A stretch of DNA of 64,000 nt, from contig WEDG01003354.1 in NCBI GenBank assembly GCA_017591395.1, forward strand, positions 60,722-124,721, read 5' to 3'. The position numbers and the translations under genes were made by a program. Source of the stretch: Schistocephalus solidus (taxonomy: Eukaryota; Platyhelminthes; Cestoda; Diphyllobothriidea; Diphyllobothriidae). Numbering within the stretch: the stretch's first letter is position 1; every line of letters starts with the position of its first letter. This document shows, one piece after another, positions 47,860 to 59,520 of the stretch. Under the pieces are notes generated by a model. The model had not been told where the DNA came from, made no database searches, and worked only from the letters and a program-made list of their open reading frames with translations.

Positions 47860-50800
47860 CATGCTTGTTACGGCTGTGATCATGCCTGATCTAGCCGGCC
47901 TCGATTATGTCATGGATTGTGCTCCACCACGCATGACGCTCTGCAGCAGTAGACCTGGACAGTTCAATCCATTCTCTTCGCCAAAGACGGACGCCGAATA
48001 CCGAAGGTCCAAGAACAACTTCCATATCATGACAAACTGTGTCGAGCCAGGTTTTGAGCTAACCCCCTCTTCGACGTCTCCAATTGGGTAGTGGATTCGG
48101 TTAAGAGCAGTAACACTAAGCTCGTAAGGTGGGTGACGAAGAACGTGTCCGAACCACCTCAGATGTCGTTCTTGGATGGCTTGGGATATCCTTGCGATGT
48201 TTGCGCAGCGATTGCGGACGGTCTCGTTTGAGACGAAGTCTGTGTACTTCACTCGGAGAATGGTCCTCAAGCAGTGGTGATCAAATGCCTCCAGTTTTCG
48301 CTCATCTTCTATGCGTGTAGCCCAGCATTCACAACCATAGAAAAGGACAGACGCACGGTATATGCGAATCTTTGTGTCGATAGAAATGTTGCATCGGGTC
48401 CACGGGCACTATCTAAGGCTTGATAAAATTCGACGTGCAGTATCGGGTTGGGTGACAATGTCATCCTTACTCTGTCCATTCGGCAGCAACCTCGCCCCAA
48501 GGTATTTGAAACTGTCCACCTCTTCAAGTTGACAGCTACCTACCTCTAGAGGTGCTTTTTCCTGGGCAGGAATGCAGCTTGAAAAAACTTTGGTCTTCCC
48601 CGCGTTTATGGACAAGCCGACCAATTAAGCGACTTCATTCACCCGCGACACCATAGAATGTAGATCACCAAGGTTTGAGGCTAGTAAGGCGATATCATCT
48701 GCATAGTCGAGGTCAGCCAGCCGGTATCCGGGTGCAAGCTCAACCCCGTCCTCTTCATGCAGGGCCTTCCCAAGAATCCAGTCGATAGCGTAGTTGAACA
48801 GGATGGGCGACAAAACACAACCTTGTCGAACTCCAGACCGGATATCGAATGCTTGTGAAAGATTGTTAGGGACCAAAACTCGTGCAGTGGTTGAGTTTTA
48901 ATAGGCCATGATCATGGTGATGATTTTCGATGGTAGGCCATCTAGTGCCATTATCTGACATAAGGATTCATTATGGACGGAATCGAACGCGGCGGTGAAG
49001 TCGACAAAGCATACGGATATCGGTTGCTGGAACTATGGCGGGATTCAAAAATACGCCTTAGTGTGAATATTTGGTCCACGCATCCACGCCCAGGACGGAA
49101 TCCGGCTTGTTTGGGCCTCGTCCTAGAGTCGCGAACAGCCTGGAATCGCTTCAGCAGGACAATAGCGAAGATTTTAGAAGCAACGTCAATAATACTTATG
49201 TCACGGTAGTTTTCGCATCTCGTTTTGTCTCCTTTCTTGTGGACAGGCACAAGGATGCCTGAGCCCCAGTCATCAGTAACAACGCTTGTACAATCACTTC
49301 ATGGAGCCAGGACGCCAGTGTGACGACACAAGACTTGTAGATTTCAGAGGGTATACCATCCTCTCCAGGTGCCTTGTTGTTGCGCAACCTTCTTCTGGCA
49401 TCAGTGCCTTCTCCTTCAGAAGGAGGGTCGCATGACACTGCATAAGCAGGAGAGGGAGGAGACTACGTTGCACGTGGTAAGGGCGTCCTGGGCTTGGTAT
49501 CGAAATTTAGAAGGTTCTCGAAGTGCTCAACCTTGGCCGGGTTTTCAGCAATGAAGCTGCCATTCACATCACGACCAGAGTAGCTCACTGTAGAGGGCCT
49601 ACCACTAACTTGGCAGATAATTTGGTAGAGTTTTCGAGTGTCACCTACGTTTGAGGCCTGCTCCATCGAGGTCGCTATTTCAACCCAATATTTCTTCCGG
49701 TCTTCCCTAGCAGATTTTGCCTTCATCTTTCGGCGTTGGCGGAAGGAAGCATCGTTGCGGGACCTGGCTCGAGCCGTCTGGGCAGACACCTATTGGGTTC
49801 TTCCGCTGATCCAATCACTGCGTCGTCGCTGAGTAAACACAAGGATTTTCTCAGCTGCCCCATATAATAATTCCTTCAGTGATGACCACTCACTACTGCC
49901 TTCTCCGTCTGTTCGTGTAGTAAAACAGGACCGGATTTCTCTGTCCAGGGCCTCGGCAGTTCTAGGTTGGTGGATTTTTGTGACATCGATGTGTCTAGCA
50001 CGTGAAATTTTGGGTGCAAATGATAGGCGCACATTCAAGCTTGTACGGACGAGAACATGGTCAGACCCATAGACATTACCAGTCTCGGTACCACACATCG
50101 ATCTGCTATCATGAACCCAGCTGCGGAACCGTAAACTGACTAGGATGTAATCGATTTGACTGGCCGTATGACCAGGCCAGCAGGTGTTTGTTGCGGTGCT
50201 GGAAGCCCGTGTTCGTGACAAACAGTTGGTTCTGGTCAGCAAATTTTTGCAGTCTCTCACCATTTTCACATCGAGAACCAAGCCCAAAACGGCCAATAAG
50301 ATGACTGGTAGTAGAATCATCACGTCCAGTCCGGCCATTCCAGCCCCCAGCAACAGTTAACAGATCGCGGCGCGGGAGTCTTTCAACTAACGTTTGCAGT
50401 TGCGAAAAAAAAATCTTTGTCGTGCTGTTCGGCAGCGGAATTTGGTGCGTACACGGAGACGATAGATATGTTTTTGAAGTGACCATCCGTTCGTTGTCTG
50501 GTTCCCAAGCAAGCAGTGAACGGTTCGCTTGTTGCGAGAGGGCAATTGCCACACCATGTCTACCGGAAAAATTGCGGGGACCACTGTGGTACAGGGTAAA
50601 GTGTGAGTTGGCTCCCGGGATCTTTATTTCTAGAGAGCCTGAGTTAGGTATTCGGACTTCTGACAGGCAGCACACATCTACGTTGGACTGATAAAGGCTG
50701 CGCGCCGTCAGACTTTGTGTACCAGGGTCCAGGAACGTTCGCACACTAGGGTTGCGGAGCGCGTCGGTTCCCGCGGACGCCGTAGCATGGATCGTAGTAC

Positions 50801-51190
50801 TATATTCGGACATATTTTCATGAGGGGTCTTGGGGATTGTGAGTACGGGTGGGTCCCCAACAGCCGCTCGGATTGTTTTGTCGAGGTTGTGTCCTCTAGC
50901 GCTTTGGCTTAAGAGCCTGCCCACAAGGCAGTGGGGGCGAACGAACTTATTTAATAGCGGTTCACACTCGCCATGTCACAGTGCTGTCATCGGGCTTTGC
51001 GGCTTTTTTAAGGCTTTTGGTGTGCCAGGCGTCAGCCCGTCACACCCTGGTAGCATTGTCGCTGCTGGTCCGCGACTGCTTATTCGCCAGACCCGAGAGT
51101 GCTTATTTCGCAGCTAACTTTCACTGAATGCCGTTCCACTATCCGCCACCTGTGGACGCGCCGGGTAGCCAGTAGCTAGGCTAGTGGATA
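47860..51190 (-). mobile_element. RTE-type non-LTR retrotransposon, nearly full length, inactivated
   Basis: Minus-strand fragments give a complete RTE order. AP endonuclease: 50924-49790, with QIDYILVS and the catalytic GSDHVLV motif. Linker: 49789-49463, separated from the preceding frame only by one stop. RT: 49438-48409, with NNKAPGEDGIPSEIYKS, QAGFRPGRGC, GVRQGCVLSPILFNYAIDW and DYADDIALLAS, so the YADD box is intact. C-terminal region: 48270-47905, with RWFGHVLRHPP. The 5' UTR probably reaches about 51190. Frameshifts, small deletions and stops break the protein. It is the youngest-looking RTE copy here and lies just upstream of MED8. Confidence 0.9.
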
Positions 51191-51589
51191 ACCCATCGTC
51201 CCATTAAAAGCGAGTTTTTTTCTCATAGTTCCTTTTGTTTATTTGTCCTTTCAAACTCACTATAAGACTCAGTAAGAAATTTCCTTCAAAACAGAGTTTT
51301 GCTTGCTCTGACGACAAATATAAGAAAAATGGTAGCATCGTTAATATCTTAAGTCGGGACTAGAATTCAACGGTTTCTACTGATCGCATGACAGGAATAT
51401 AGACGTATTCGTCCGACCTTGCAGTCGAGACTGCAATGCATGCGTGCGATCAGGTGGTCTTTTCGTTGTCTCTAGCTCTGTCGATAAAAGTCCTTAATTA
51501 TTCAAGGTTTTACTTCTTCACTTTCCTCGTTTCTCATACCTGGAACATTGGTCTTTTATTGTTTTCGAGGTTTCATCTCCAGCAGATAC

Positions 51590-51595
51590 ATGTAA
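51590..51595 (+). promoter_or_regulatory. Start-stop upstream ORF (ATGTAA) before the MED8 start
   Basis: ATG is followed directly by TAA, ending 3 nt before the MED8 start codon. A pyrimidine-rich stretch ending in CAG (about 51560-51585) precedes it and could be a splice or trans-splice acceptor, so the uORF would lie in the mature 5' leader. Start-stop elements are known to stall initiating ribosomes in other systems; an effect here is inference. Confidence 0.4.
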
Positions 51596-51598
51596 ATT

Positions 51599-53396
51599 AT
51601 GAATGCAAACGAACGGCAACAACAAGAAAGCGTTCGAATATTATATAGCTCTGCATCGAAATTGAAACAGAAACTGCAGGATCTTCTCGTAACCTTGCAG
51701 ACACAGGTCACAATCTGTTTACCTTAATATTTGACTGAAGGGCGATTCTTGCGACTGGCCAAAATACTTAAACACGCTTGGCTTGTGTGCTTCTGAATTG
51801 GTTGAAATACGCAAGGTCTTGGAGACGGAGCGTTTTTCACTTGCTCAATCACTCGTCCTCACACCTGTTCGACTGAATCCCGAACCAGACCCAGCTCTTG
51901 CAAAGGCGACAGATGAGCGCTTACCACGTTTCGACCATGATACCGCTCCACAATATTTGAGAACGAAACTGGCTCCTCAGGTATTCATTGACTCATCTAT
52001 CTTTCGGGTTTATATCTTCGTCCTACAGGAAAAACAGGATATTTTTATAACCCAAAACTGACAGCTCTGTATTATTTACATGTTCCATACCCATAGTGGC
52101 CTGTAGTGTTCAGCGGCCATCTTTTCTACATGAAGTAAAACGTATAGGAACTTGACGGAAACCTGTGCTCAGGAAGGTATACAAACAACTAACGTCATCA
52201 CTAAGCTTCGGAAAAAGGGACTGAGTTTCAGTGCCATTCACGGAGGCCTTGGCAAAATTGGAAGTAAAATAATTCCTCATAATAGAAACTTGTCGCATTG
52301 TCAACACACTTAATACATGTTCATATTCAAGTAGGTTTTAAGCGCTAAGAATCCTCACAGTCTTAATATCGAAGAACCCCTAAACCGCCTTTGCTCCAGC
52401 GTCACGCGGTATTTATTCAAACGCTTAACGAAAGTGATTTGTCTTACGGTTTATATGGCCATTTTAGACTTGCATAGGTATTGGATGAATTTTTTGTGAG
52501 CTTTGTTTTCCAAGTTAGCATATTTTGAGAACCCTTCTCCATCTGTAAGAAAGACTGCCTGGCAACCCGTCGCCGTTGCGTCCTTTCCACCACCAGTAAT
52601 TTTCCACCCTATATTTTCTTCCGTACCCGTCTCCCTGACCTCGTCGTTTTTTATTTTGCTGTCATCAATGCTATGCCAGCTGGAGTCACAATTTAGACGA
52701 TTATGTTCACGCTGACGTCGATCCAACCCATGCATAACTCTCCACCTTATGTGAAAACGCGCATTTCTTATCATATATTAGATGCAAGGACGCCTTCGGG
52801 AACCGAAAGTCTATTAATATGACGCGTTGAACGCTGGCACGATTCAGAGATAGCGTTAAATATTTTCATTATGACGACTGTACCTCGATCTGGCTCCACG
52901 ACGCTGCTGTGGACAGCGGAAACAACCGCTGGAGGCGCGGAGTCCGTCATGAGTAGTCGGTTTCGAAGGATTGTCGTCATTCCGTTTACACGCTGTCTGC
53001 TGGAATCCCCAGCGTCGGTGTTTTCAGTTTCGTTGGCATTCCGTTCTCACATTTACCTCCTCCGATTTTTCGTTCTAATTCCAGTTCTAGCTCCCTCTAA
53101 ACCCTGAATAAATCCTCTCCTTAACTTGACAGGTAGAATCTCAGCGCATGGCCCAAAATGCCAAAGCCTCTGCTATTCTTCCGGAGCAGGCAACTAAGTT
53201 GGTCAATTTATCTAATAGGCTGCTTGATTCTGGGCTGAAGGAAGTTAACGCCCTAAAACAGGAGCTGGAGATGGATTTGAGCGAGAAGACATTCAAGTCC
53301 TCTGTCAATCCGGACGATCTTTTTACGCTCGTCGCTGCTATTACAACTGGGGCGAACCTTAGCGGAAAGCCTGCTCCTCAAGACACTTGCAAATAG
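51599..53396 (+). CDS. MED8: Mediator complex subunit 8 (MED8), complete, 3 exons
   Basis: MED8 is a head-module subunit of Mediator, bridging regulators and RNA polymerase II in the nucleus. Exons are 51599-51706, 51741-51980 and 53133-53396, all phase 0, giving 203 residues. Exon 1 is an N-terminal helix. Exon 2 carries the conserved core: a WP-x-L segment, the stretch VLTPVRLNPEPD, and QYLRTKLAP, matching the family's PLVLSP...DHLRTKPDPEVE region. Exon 3 begins VESQ and ends with VNPDDLFTLVAAITTGANLS, matching the NPTD...LVAAV.FGKGLS segment. The Gly/Pro/Gln-rich tail of vertebrate MED8 (268 residues in human) is absent. Intron 1 is only 34 nt (GT 51707 to AG 51740); intron 2 is 1152 nt. 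The start was chosen as the first ATG of the uninterrupted exon; an ATG-TAA pair sits just upstream. Confidence 0.92.
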
Positions 53397-53570
53397 AGGG
53401 TTTTATTACCTTCCCAGTGTACCGAATTTTTGTATATATGTTTTTGATCACCTTTTTTGAATGACGTTCCTCAACCATCAATATTCTCCACTCTACGTGG
53501 CTTTTTAGTTGAATTTGACGTAATCTCCTCGCTTCGTGGTCCTCACACCGAAGGTACTGTGTCCTTGCAT

Positions 53571-53666
53571 TCGTTGATGAAAGCTCACCGATCGCTAACG
53601 GAACTCATCCGTTTCGTTCCTCCTTGAGTGTCAGTCTCGAGCACCTCCAGCAGCCGCACAGCGGTT
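53571..53666 (+). repeat. About 93-bp direct repeat, unit 1
   Basis: Cgttgatgaaagctcaccga to cagcagccgcacagcgg recurs, diverged, at 53886-53976. The two units flank SINE S1. Confidence 0.6.
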
Positions 53667-53853
53667 AGTAGTACAATAGGCAGATAAATATGTTGTAGAA
53701 GACAAGAGAGACTGTAACGGCCATTTCTGGTTTGTTAACCGTCGTCAACCAGCCATACTCAACCCCAGGTGATGCACCACCCGATGATCGAACCCGCGAC
53801 CGGTTGATCAGAAGTCGAAAACTCTTACCATTGAGTCACGGGCTCGTTGTCTT
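53600..53853 (-). repeat. tRNA-derived SINE, copy S1
   Basis: The minus strand starts GAGCCCGTGACTCAATGGTA, with an ACTTCTGA anticodon region and GGGTTCGAT box B. A body follows with CCAGAAATGGC, shared with S2. The head resembles a tRNA-Arg (TCT), by inference from the loop. Confidence 0.65.
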
Positions 53854-53885
53854 GCCGGTTTAAATAGGGAATATTGACTTGAATT

Positions 53886-53976
53886 CGTTGATGAATGCTC
53901 ACCCATCGCTGACTGAACTCACTCGTTCCGTTCTGCCTTTAGGCTCACTCGAGCCCCGCCAGCAGCCGCACAGCGG
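53886..53976 (+). repeat. About 93-bp direct repeat, unit 2
   Basis: The partner of 53571-53666. It shares cgttgatgaa-gctcacc-atcgct and the 17-bp block cagcagccgcacagcgg. Confidence 0.6.
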
Positions 53977-54115
53977 TCTGTGGGTTCGATCCTCGGTGTA
54001 CCATCTGGGTTTAACTGGCTTACGACGGCTAATAAGCCAGAAATGGCAATTCCGGTCTCCCTTGTGTTTGTCGGCAATATTAATCAGCCTGTAGCACTGT
54101 ACCCATCTGCTGGAG
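53975..54115 (+). repeat. tRNA-derived SINE, copy S2 (head truncated)
   Basis: It begins at box B (GGGTTCGATCCTCGG) and runs through TAAGCCAGAAATGGCAATTC to cccatctgctgg, collinear with S1 in the opposite orientation. The tRNA-like head upstream of box B is replaced by the flanking direct repeat. Confidence 0.6.
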
Positions 54116-55558
54116 TAGATGGCTTTTTCAATATCGATAAATAACGAGGTAACTTTTGGGCCATCGTCATTTTTCCAACCGATAGCCGTTTGGCCATCCA
54201 GCGAATTAGACGTCGGTGTAATCGTTCGGGTGCTTCTACTAAGGACACCGCTTCTTTCTCTGCTCTGTGCGCCAAGGCTTGTTGGTGAAGGGCAGCGCAC
54301 AAATACGGTCACGATTGAGTTCCCCTCCGCTTTGCGTGACCCAATAAATATTGCATGTGAACGTATGTCTCGTAACCTAACCCTAAATATTTCGGGATTT
54401 AATTTTAACGAGATACGAATACATGTCCGACTTGATAAATTGGAATGTAGTTTTCGATGCTCCACTCCTCACCCACGCTACTTGGGCATGAACATTTAAG
54501 GGAAGTTAAAAGGAAAGCATACAGCAGTCAAGGCAGTCAAGAAAGCTCGTGAAGCAAAACGTTTGCTGAATCTCACTTGTGCTAACCGAGGCGGTTAACG
54601 GCGTAAATCGCATTCTTGTTTGGATTCAACTAGGCTGGACGCAGAGAGGCATCATATAGGCATTCAAAAGGGCGATCTGGCCACAAGGGTGGATGAAGAT
54701 ATATATTTTGGAAAAAATCTGACTGAACTTTTCTATGCGAAGTAATTACTAGCGCACGATGGCGGCGAGCTGGGGGTGGATTGTATGATAGGTCTTTGCG
54801 GTTTTTCAAGTCTATCAAAAGGAAATTGCTTTATGAGACCTAATTAATATAATTTAAAAGATAATTTGGCGGGCATGTCAGTATCGATACTCTGTCCAGG
54901 CCTATAAACTGATATTGCTATTGAAATAATTAAAAGACGCGGGGAATTATAAAAATCATGCTGCAGCTAGGGTAAGGGGGGGGAAGAAAAACAAAATTAC
55001 AGTGTCCTTCGGTCAGCGTCAAGGGAGGTAGCGGGCACCGGGGAAAATTGATTTTATACAGACGGTTGGCTTGGTGGTTTTGGGCCATGGCAACTAAGGA
55101 CCTTATGTGAAGTACTTCCGCGTGCACATGACTGGTATGCGTAACCTGAGCGCGGCCACCTCTGTCGTAGTCATCAGACGCCGTCCAAGTGATTCTAGAT
55201 AGCTCAAGAGAACCTTTCAAATATCTTCAAAAGCCTCAATGGCATCTACGCGGTGGTCGGTGCCTACCATGTGATAACGTTCTTTATAGGGTCCATTTCT
55301 GACGACATTGGAAGGTGTCCTTCCATTATTTGGACAAACTCTGGTTGTTGCAACCAATAAATTATGCTCCATGGGAGCAGGTGATGGTGCACATGCATAG
55401 ACAGGCGACCTGGGTTGGCAGCTTGCCCTTGCCTTCTCTATATAGGATAGGACTAGTGGAGAAAAACACGGGTGTCAGCCGCTGGAGATGTGATTGATAC
55501 AGCTTGGCTCAATTGCCCTCTCGGCGCGTATCCTTAAACGAGTCTGCGGGGAAGACTT
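54116..55558. other. Intergenic stretch between MED8 and FAM50
   Basis: Overlapping open frames of 126 codons (54119-54499, +) and 188 codons (54465-53899, -) occupy the first 400 bp, the latter running into the SINE. Neither resembles a known family. Nothing else was recognised. Confidence 0.4.
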
Positions 55559-55870
55559 TTATTTCCTGCCTTCAGCACCGGGGGACTTCGGTGGTCTTTT
55601 GGTCATAGTCTTAACAATGAATTGACTAGGATACCCATTCTGTCGAAAAATACTTTCAGTAATTTTAAACTCCCCAATTTTATCAGCCGAGCAGATCCTT
55701 GTCACCCGTCGTATCGAACAACGCACCGAGGTACCATCCAAGTTTAGAGGTACATAACTGAAAAATTCGCTATCGCCCGAACCAGGTTTTGTCATGATAC
55801 GACACCTAAGCGAATACTCAGAAGCACCTCCCGAGAAAGGTGCAACCCAGACTGTTCTTCCGGTGTACAT
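55559..55870 (-). mobile_element. Second Penelope-like relic (RT-to-nuclease linker)
   Basis: An open minus-strand stretch with RRVTRICSADKIGEFKITES followed by FRQNGYPSQFI matches the linker of Penelope-like proteins, where NGYP-x-x-FI is a hallmark, and resembles NGYPNSFI of the relic at 27.4 kb. No flanking catalytic domain could be recognised. It sits between MED8 and FAM50. Confidence 0.6.
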
Positions 55871-56444
55871 TTTATTGCCGGGTGCTACTGATTAATGACA
55901 TCGGATGGACCTGAAACAAAGGTTTGGTTAGGTGCAACTGACAATATATCTTAAGATGTCAGAGAAGTGCTGTTGTGATTATCGAAAATTATCACGGCTG
56001 TTTGCAGTCTACTGAAATTTCAGCATTGTTTGGCACGATCCCCGTGACGTCAACATGGTAGGGTGAACCTCGGTATTCATAAGTCGCCAGCGAAAGAATG
56101 GATCGATCTCACCAGACCCATGGTCGCAGCCTTTCACGCATTGCGATCCCGAACACAGAATAATGAATTTAAAATGGTCGGAACATAAGCACTTTCAACC
56201 AACTCCAAAAGCTTTACCAAGCCATTTCTCGGGGGTATTTCATGACCAGACATGGGTTTCGATGGTCAACCTACAGGGGCGATGGACGGAGCCGCTTAAT
56301 GAAGAGAAATATACCATGAAATACCTTCAGTCGGTCATACGGTATACGACGCATGCCATCAGGGAAAATTTAGTAAGCGGTATCAACCCAATACAAAGCT
56401 GAAGATGAGTGTGTAAGTGACCAGGGTAAAAAGATGAAATCTGG

Positions 56445-56450
56445 TTTATT
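56445..56450 (-). terminator. Polyadenylation signal of the FAM50 gene
   Basis: On the minus strand an AATAAA lies about 35 nt past the FAM50 stop codon. That implies a very short 3' UTR. Confidence 0.6.
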
Positions 56451-56485
56451 TAAAGGTGCTGCGAGTTTGTGGTCGTGTGCTCATT

Positions 56486-59400
56486 TCATCGGACGACAAT
56501 TTTGGCCGACATCTTGTCCGATATGGTGTACTGGTCCCAATTCTTGGCCGGGTCATAGGGTTCCCAACGACTCGCGGGAAAGATGTGCTTGTGACGTTCG
56601 TACCAGCTACGTAGGCAGACCTTGCCGGCATGCGACTCCTCTTTTTCTACCTTAGCATCCATCCGTAGCCGAACATCGTCATACACGTCAAATGTGAAGA
56701 GCGGACCTGACTTGCCACGTGCTTTGCTCACGATGAAGTCGTAGAAGGTGTAGTGGTGAGGTATGATCAAATCCTCCTTAATGTACATCATCTGATCAGC
56801 GGTAGCGGACTTAAGTTCGGAGAAGTCTTTGCGGAGCTGATCCAGACATCGGTGAAGGAATAGGTGAATTGAATGGCCTTTCTTCATTTTGACTTGTCTG
56901 CGATGACCCGAACCGTCCCAGTAACTGTAGGTGATTGCAATTTCCTCCTCCTTAATGGCCGTCTGTTTTGCATGCCACTCCCTCCGGAGTTCGTCCCTAA
57001 ACGATCAATAATACGTAGTTGGGTCCTATATATAAAGTCAATAGTTGACAATACAAACTATTGTCTAATATACTGATATAGTAATTTATTTCCATTAATC
57101 GCATGAACTCAGAGCACACTCGATACCACCTTAGAAAATTTTCCAACGGTTGGGCAGGCGTCCAAGAGCCTTCAGCAACGGTCCTGGCAAATACTTTGGA
57201 CTCATTTCAAATTCCAATGGCACGACAAATTCTAGTTTTGTAGCTATTTACGAATAATTTTCCGGGTGACTAGTTAGGCTGCTGAGGTTTAGAAACCAGT
57301 AAGGCCTCTGTCCTGGGACATTTCATGCAGACAACAGCATAAAAATGACAAAAGAATCCGGTGAGCTTATTCGACGCGACACGTTCCTAGGTAACTGGAA
57401 CATTTGCATACATAAACCAATAATATCCAACACTCCACCATTGCGCTCAGACAGATGCCAGCTACCTTTAGTCTCAACAGCTGCAAGCCTTTTAAATGTT
57501 ATATGGCGTAAACAAATATATAAGAAGTACCCGTGCCATGCGTTCAGGCTTCTCGGCCTGACACAAATTTTTGGCAGATACTGAAATTAGCAATCGAAAG
57601 GCCGTCACAGTTGTCGCTAGGAGTATTTCCGGTAGGCAACAATTAATGGTAGAAACATGCCTAAAACGAACCAGGGAAACCAAAATTCCCCATAAACCAG
57701 ATAAAAATTATATTCATCAAACACTAAAAGTATCAGTACATACGTGTTAAAACTATTGTTAGATAGCATTAGTTAGTTAACTCTGCGCAAAAATAGGAAA
57801 AAAACTACAATTTTCAATCGTCTATAAAAGACCATTACGCCATTTTCTAGCAAGACAAATAGTAGAGAGTTTTCTTCCATTGCTACGGTGTAAGTTGATC
57901 TTATTTCAAAACAAGTTTACAAATAGGGCACGAATAGTCATGTGTTGGAAGAACTTCCGTCAAGAATGATTGACGTCTGGTGGTTCGGTTGCCATCAAAC
58001 TCGGTGAGGGGTCAAAGCTGGTGGAAAACAACGGACACTAGTATCTGCAAGGTATTGGTTGACGCCATGACGGCTAATTTTAGTTACGACGCCGAATGGA
58101 CGCCATAATCATGTAGGATAACGTTCCCATTCACTGCTGAAAAGAGATATGGCTCCAACCAAACTCCCGATCTTTGGACCACGGCCTGGGGTGCCAAAAT
58201 AATTAGCTTTTCTGCCAACAGCCCTATTTCATGGGAAATACTGTCATACGTGCCGGAACAAGCTTGTGCAGGCAAGATAGGAGGCACCAATTAAGCATGT
58301 ACATTGATCCAACCACCATAATCGGCTTTAAGTTTCCTTCTTTAACAGAATAGTGTATCACAATTAAAAAGAACGTTAACAAGGCACTGATATGTTGTAA
58401 TTAATAGTTTTCGTTGTTTACTACTTTTAATGCACCACCTTTAACTACGTGACTTGTAATACTCCTGACTACAGAATTTCTGATTTCTACTCGGTATTTT
58501 TTTAGCTATTTCACGATAACTTGTAAACCAAACGATGCCTTCTCCTAAAGAACGGTTTATATTAAGCACTGAAAAACTTGGAAGATGTGGTATGCAAACT
58601 TGAGAAACTTTCGCGCGAATTATTATAAAAGACCGCGAGATAGGTCACCCGCAAAAAAACCAGCCTAAGAGAGAGAAATCGTAAGTTACAGCTTACACAA
58701 AAGAGTAAAGGTAAAGAATGATGGAATAATGCATACCGCAACTGTTTTTCCTCCTCATCCCGATCAATATCGGGAAGGAAACTTGTGTCTACATTCGGAT
58801 TCTTGCCAAGACGACGGCGCTTCTTTGGGGTCTTCTCTTCAGAGCTGTCGTCGTTATCTGGGTGTTGGTCTGAGGATGACTCAGAGGCAGGCTGAATAAC
58901 AAAAATCGCTAGCGTAACAAGTTTGTGCTCACTTGTACAGTGACCTCCTCTGTAGAAGGCGGTGAATTGGATTTCTTTTCAGGGCTGGCAGCCCTTGCAG
59001 GAACATCAACGGCAGTAGCAGTAGCACTGGTATCGTTGTCGCCATCGTCGTCTTCCTCAGCTTCATCTGCATCAGGGCAGAACGATACTGGGCCCTATAT
59101 TATAGCTAGAAGTAAACTCAGCATCAAATATCACAAACTTTGTGGAGGGTGCCTTGGCGACCCAGCAGACTGCGACCGTCACGGGATTTGGCCCCACCGG
59201 CCTTGCCAAGAGCGAGTTCCTTTTCGCGCTGCGTAATGAAGGCCTGCTGACGAGCCTTCATCTCGTCCAACGTAACTAAACCAACCTTAAGTTATAGGCT
59301 GAGATTAAAGGTATTCTGTTAGGTAGCTTACGGTGTCGGTTTTGAGTTGACTTTCGATAGCATCATAATGAACCGCAAATTTGCTCGAGAACTCCCCCAC

Positions 59401-59520
59401 ACGAAGTTCAGATTCAAGTTTCTTCTTCTGAAACTCGATTTCCTGTCGCTCCTTTTCGCGTTGTTTCATGAGCTGCGCAGCTCTTTGTGATTCTTTTACA
59501 TTACCCTTGTACGTAGCCAT
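56486..59520 (-). CDS. FAM50A: FAM50/XAP5 family nuclear protein, complete, 5 exons
   Basis: FAM50 (XAP5) proteins are conserved nuclear proteins tied to the spliceosome and gene expression. Exons in transcript order: 59520-59332, 59285-59139, 59094-58933, 58891-58737 and 56996-56486, encoding 387 residues (human 339). The first three junctions are phase 0; the last splits an Arg codon (CG|G). Exon 1 (MATYKGN) holds a charged helix ending [13 protein letters not shown], continued by [13 protein letters not shown] in exon 2, as in the family. Exons 3-4 are acidic and Ser-rich, followed by [13 protein letters not shown], the nuclear localisation region, and VDTSFLPD. Exon 5 is the highly conserved XAP5 domain with [39 protein letters not shown] and [14 protein letters not shown]. 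Introns 1-3 are 46, 44 and 41 nt; intron 4 is 1740 nt. The end of exon 2 does not resemble the usual Lys/Glu-rich linker. Confidence 0.95.

Noticed and set aside
53899..54465. 188-codon minus-strand frame downstream of MED8
   Set aside because: It runs through SINE S2 and the direct repeat, and the opposite strand is also open; no family match.
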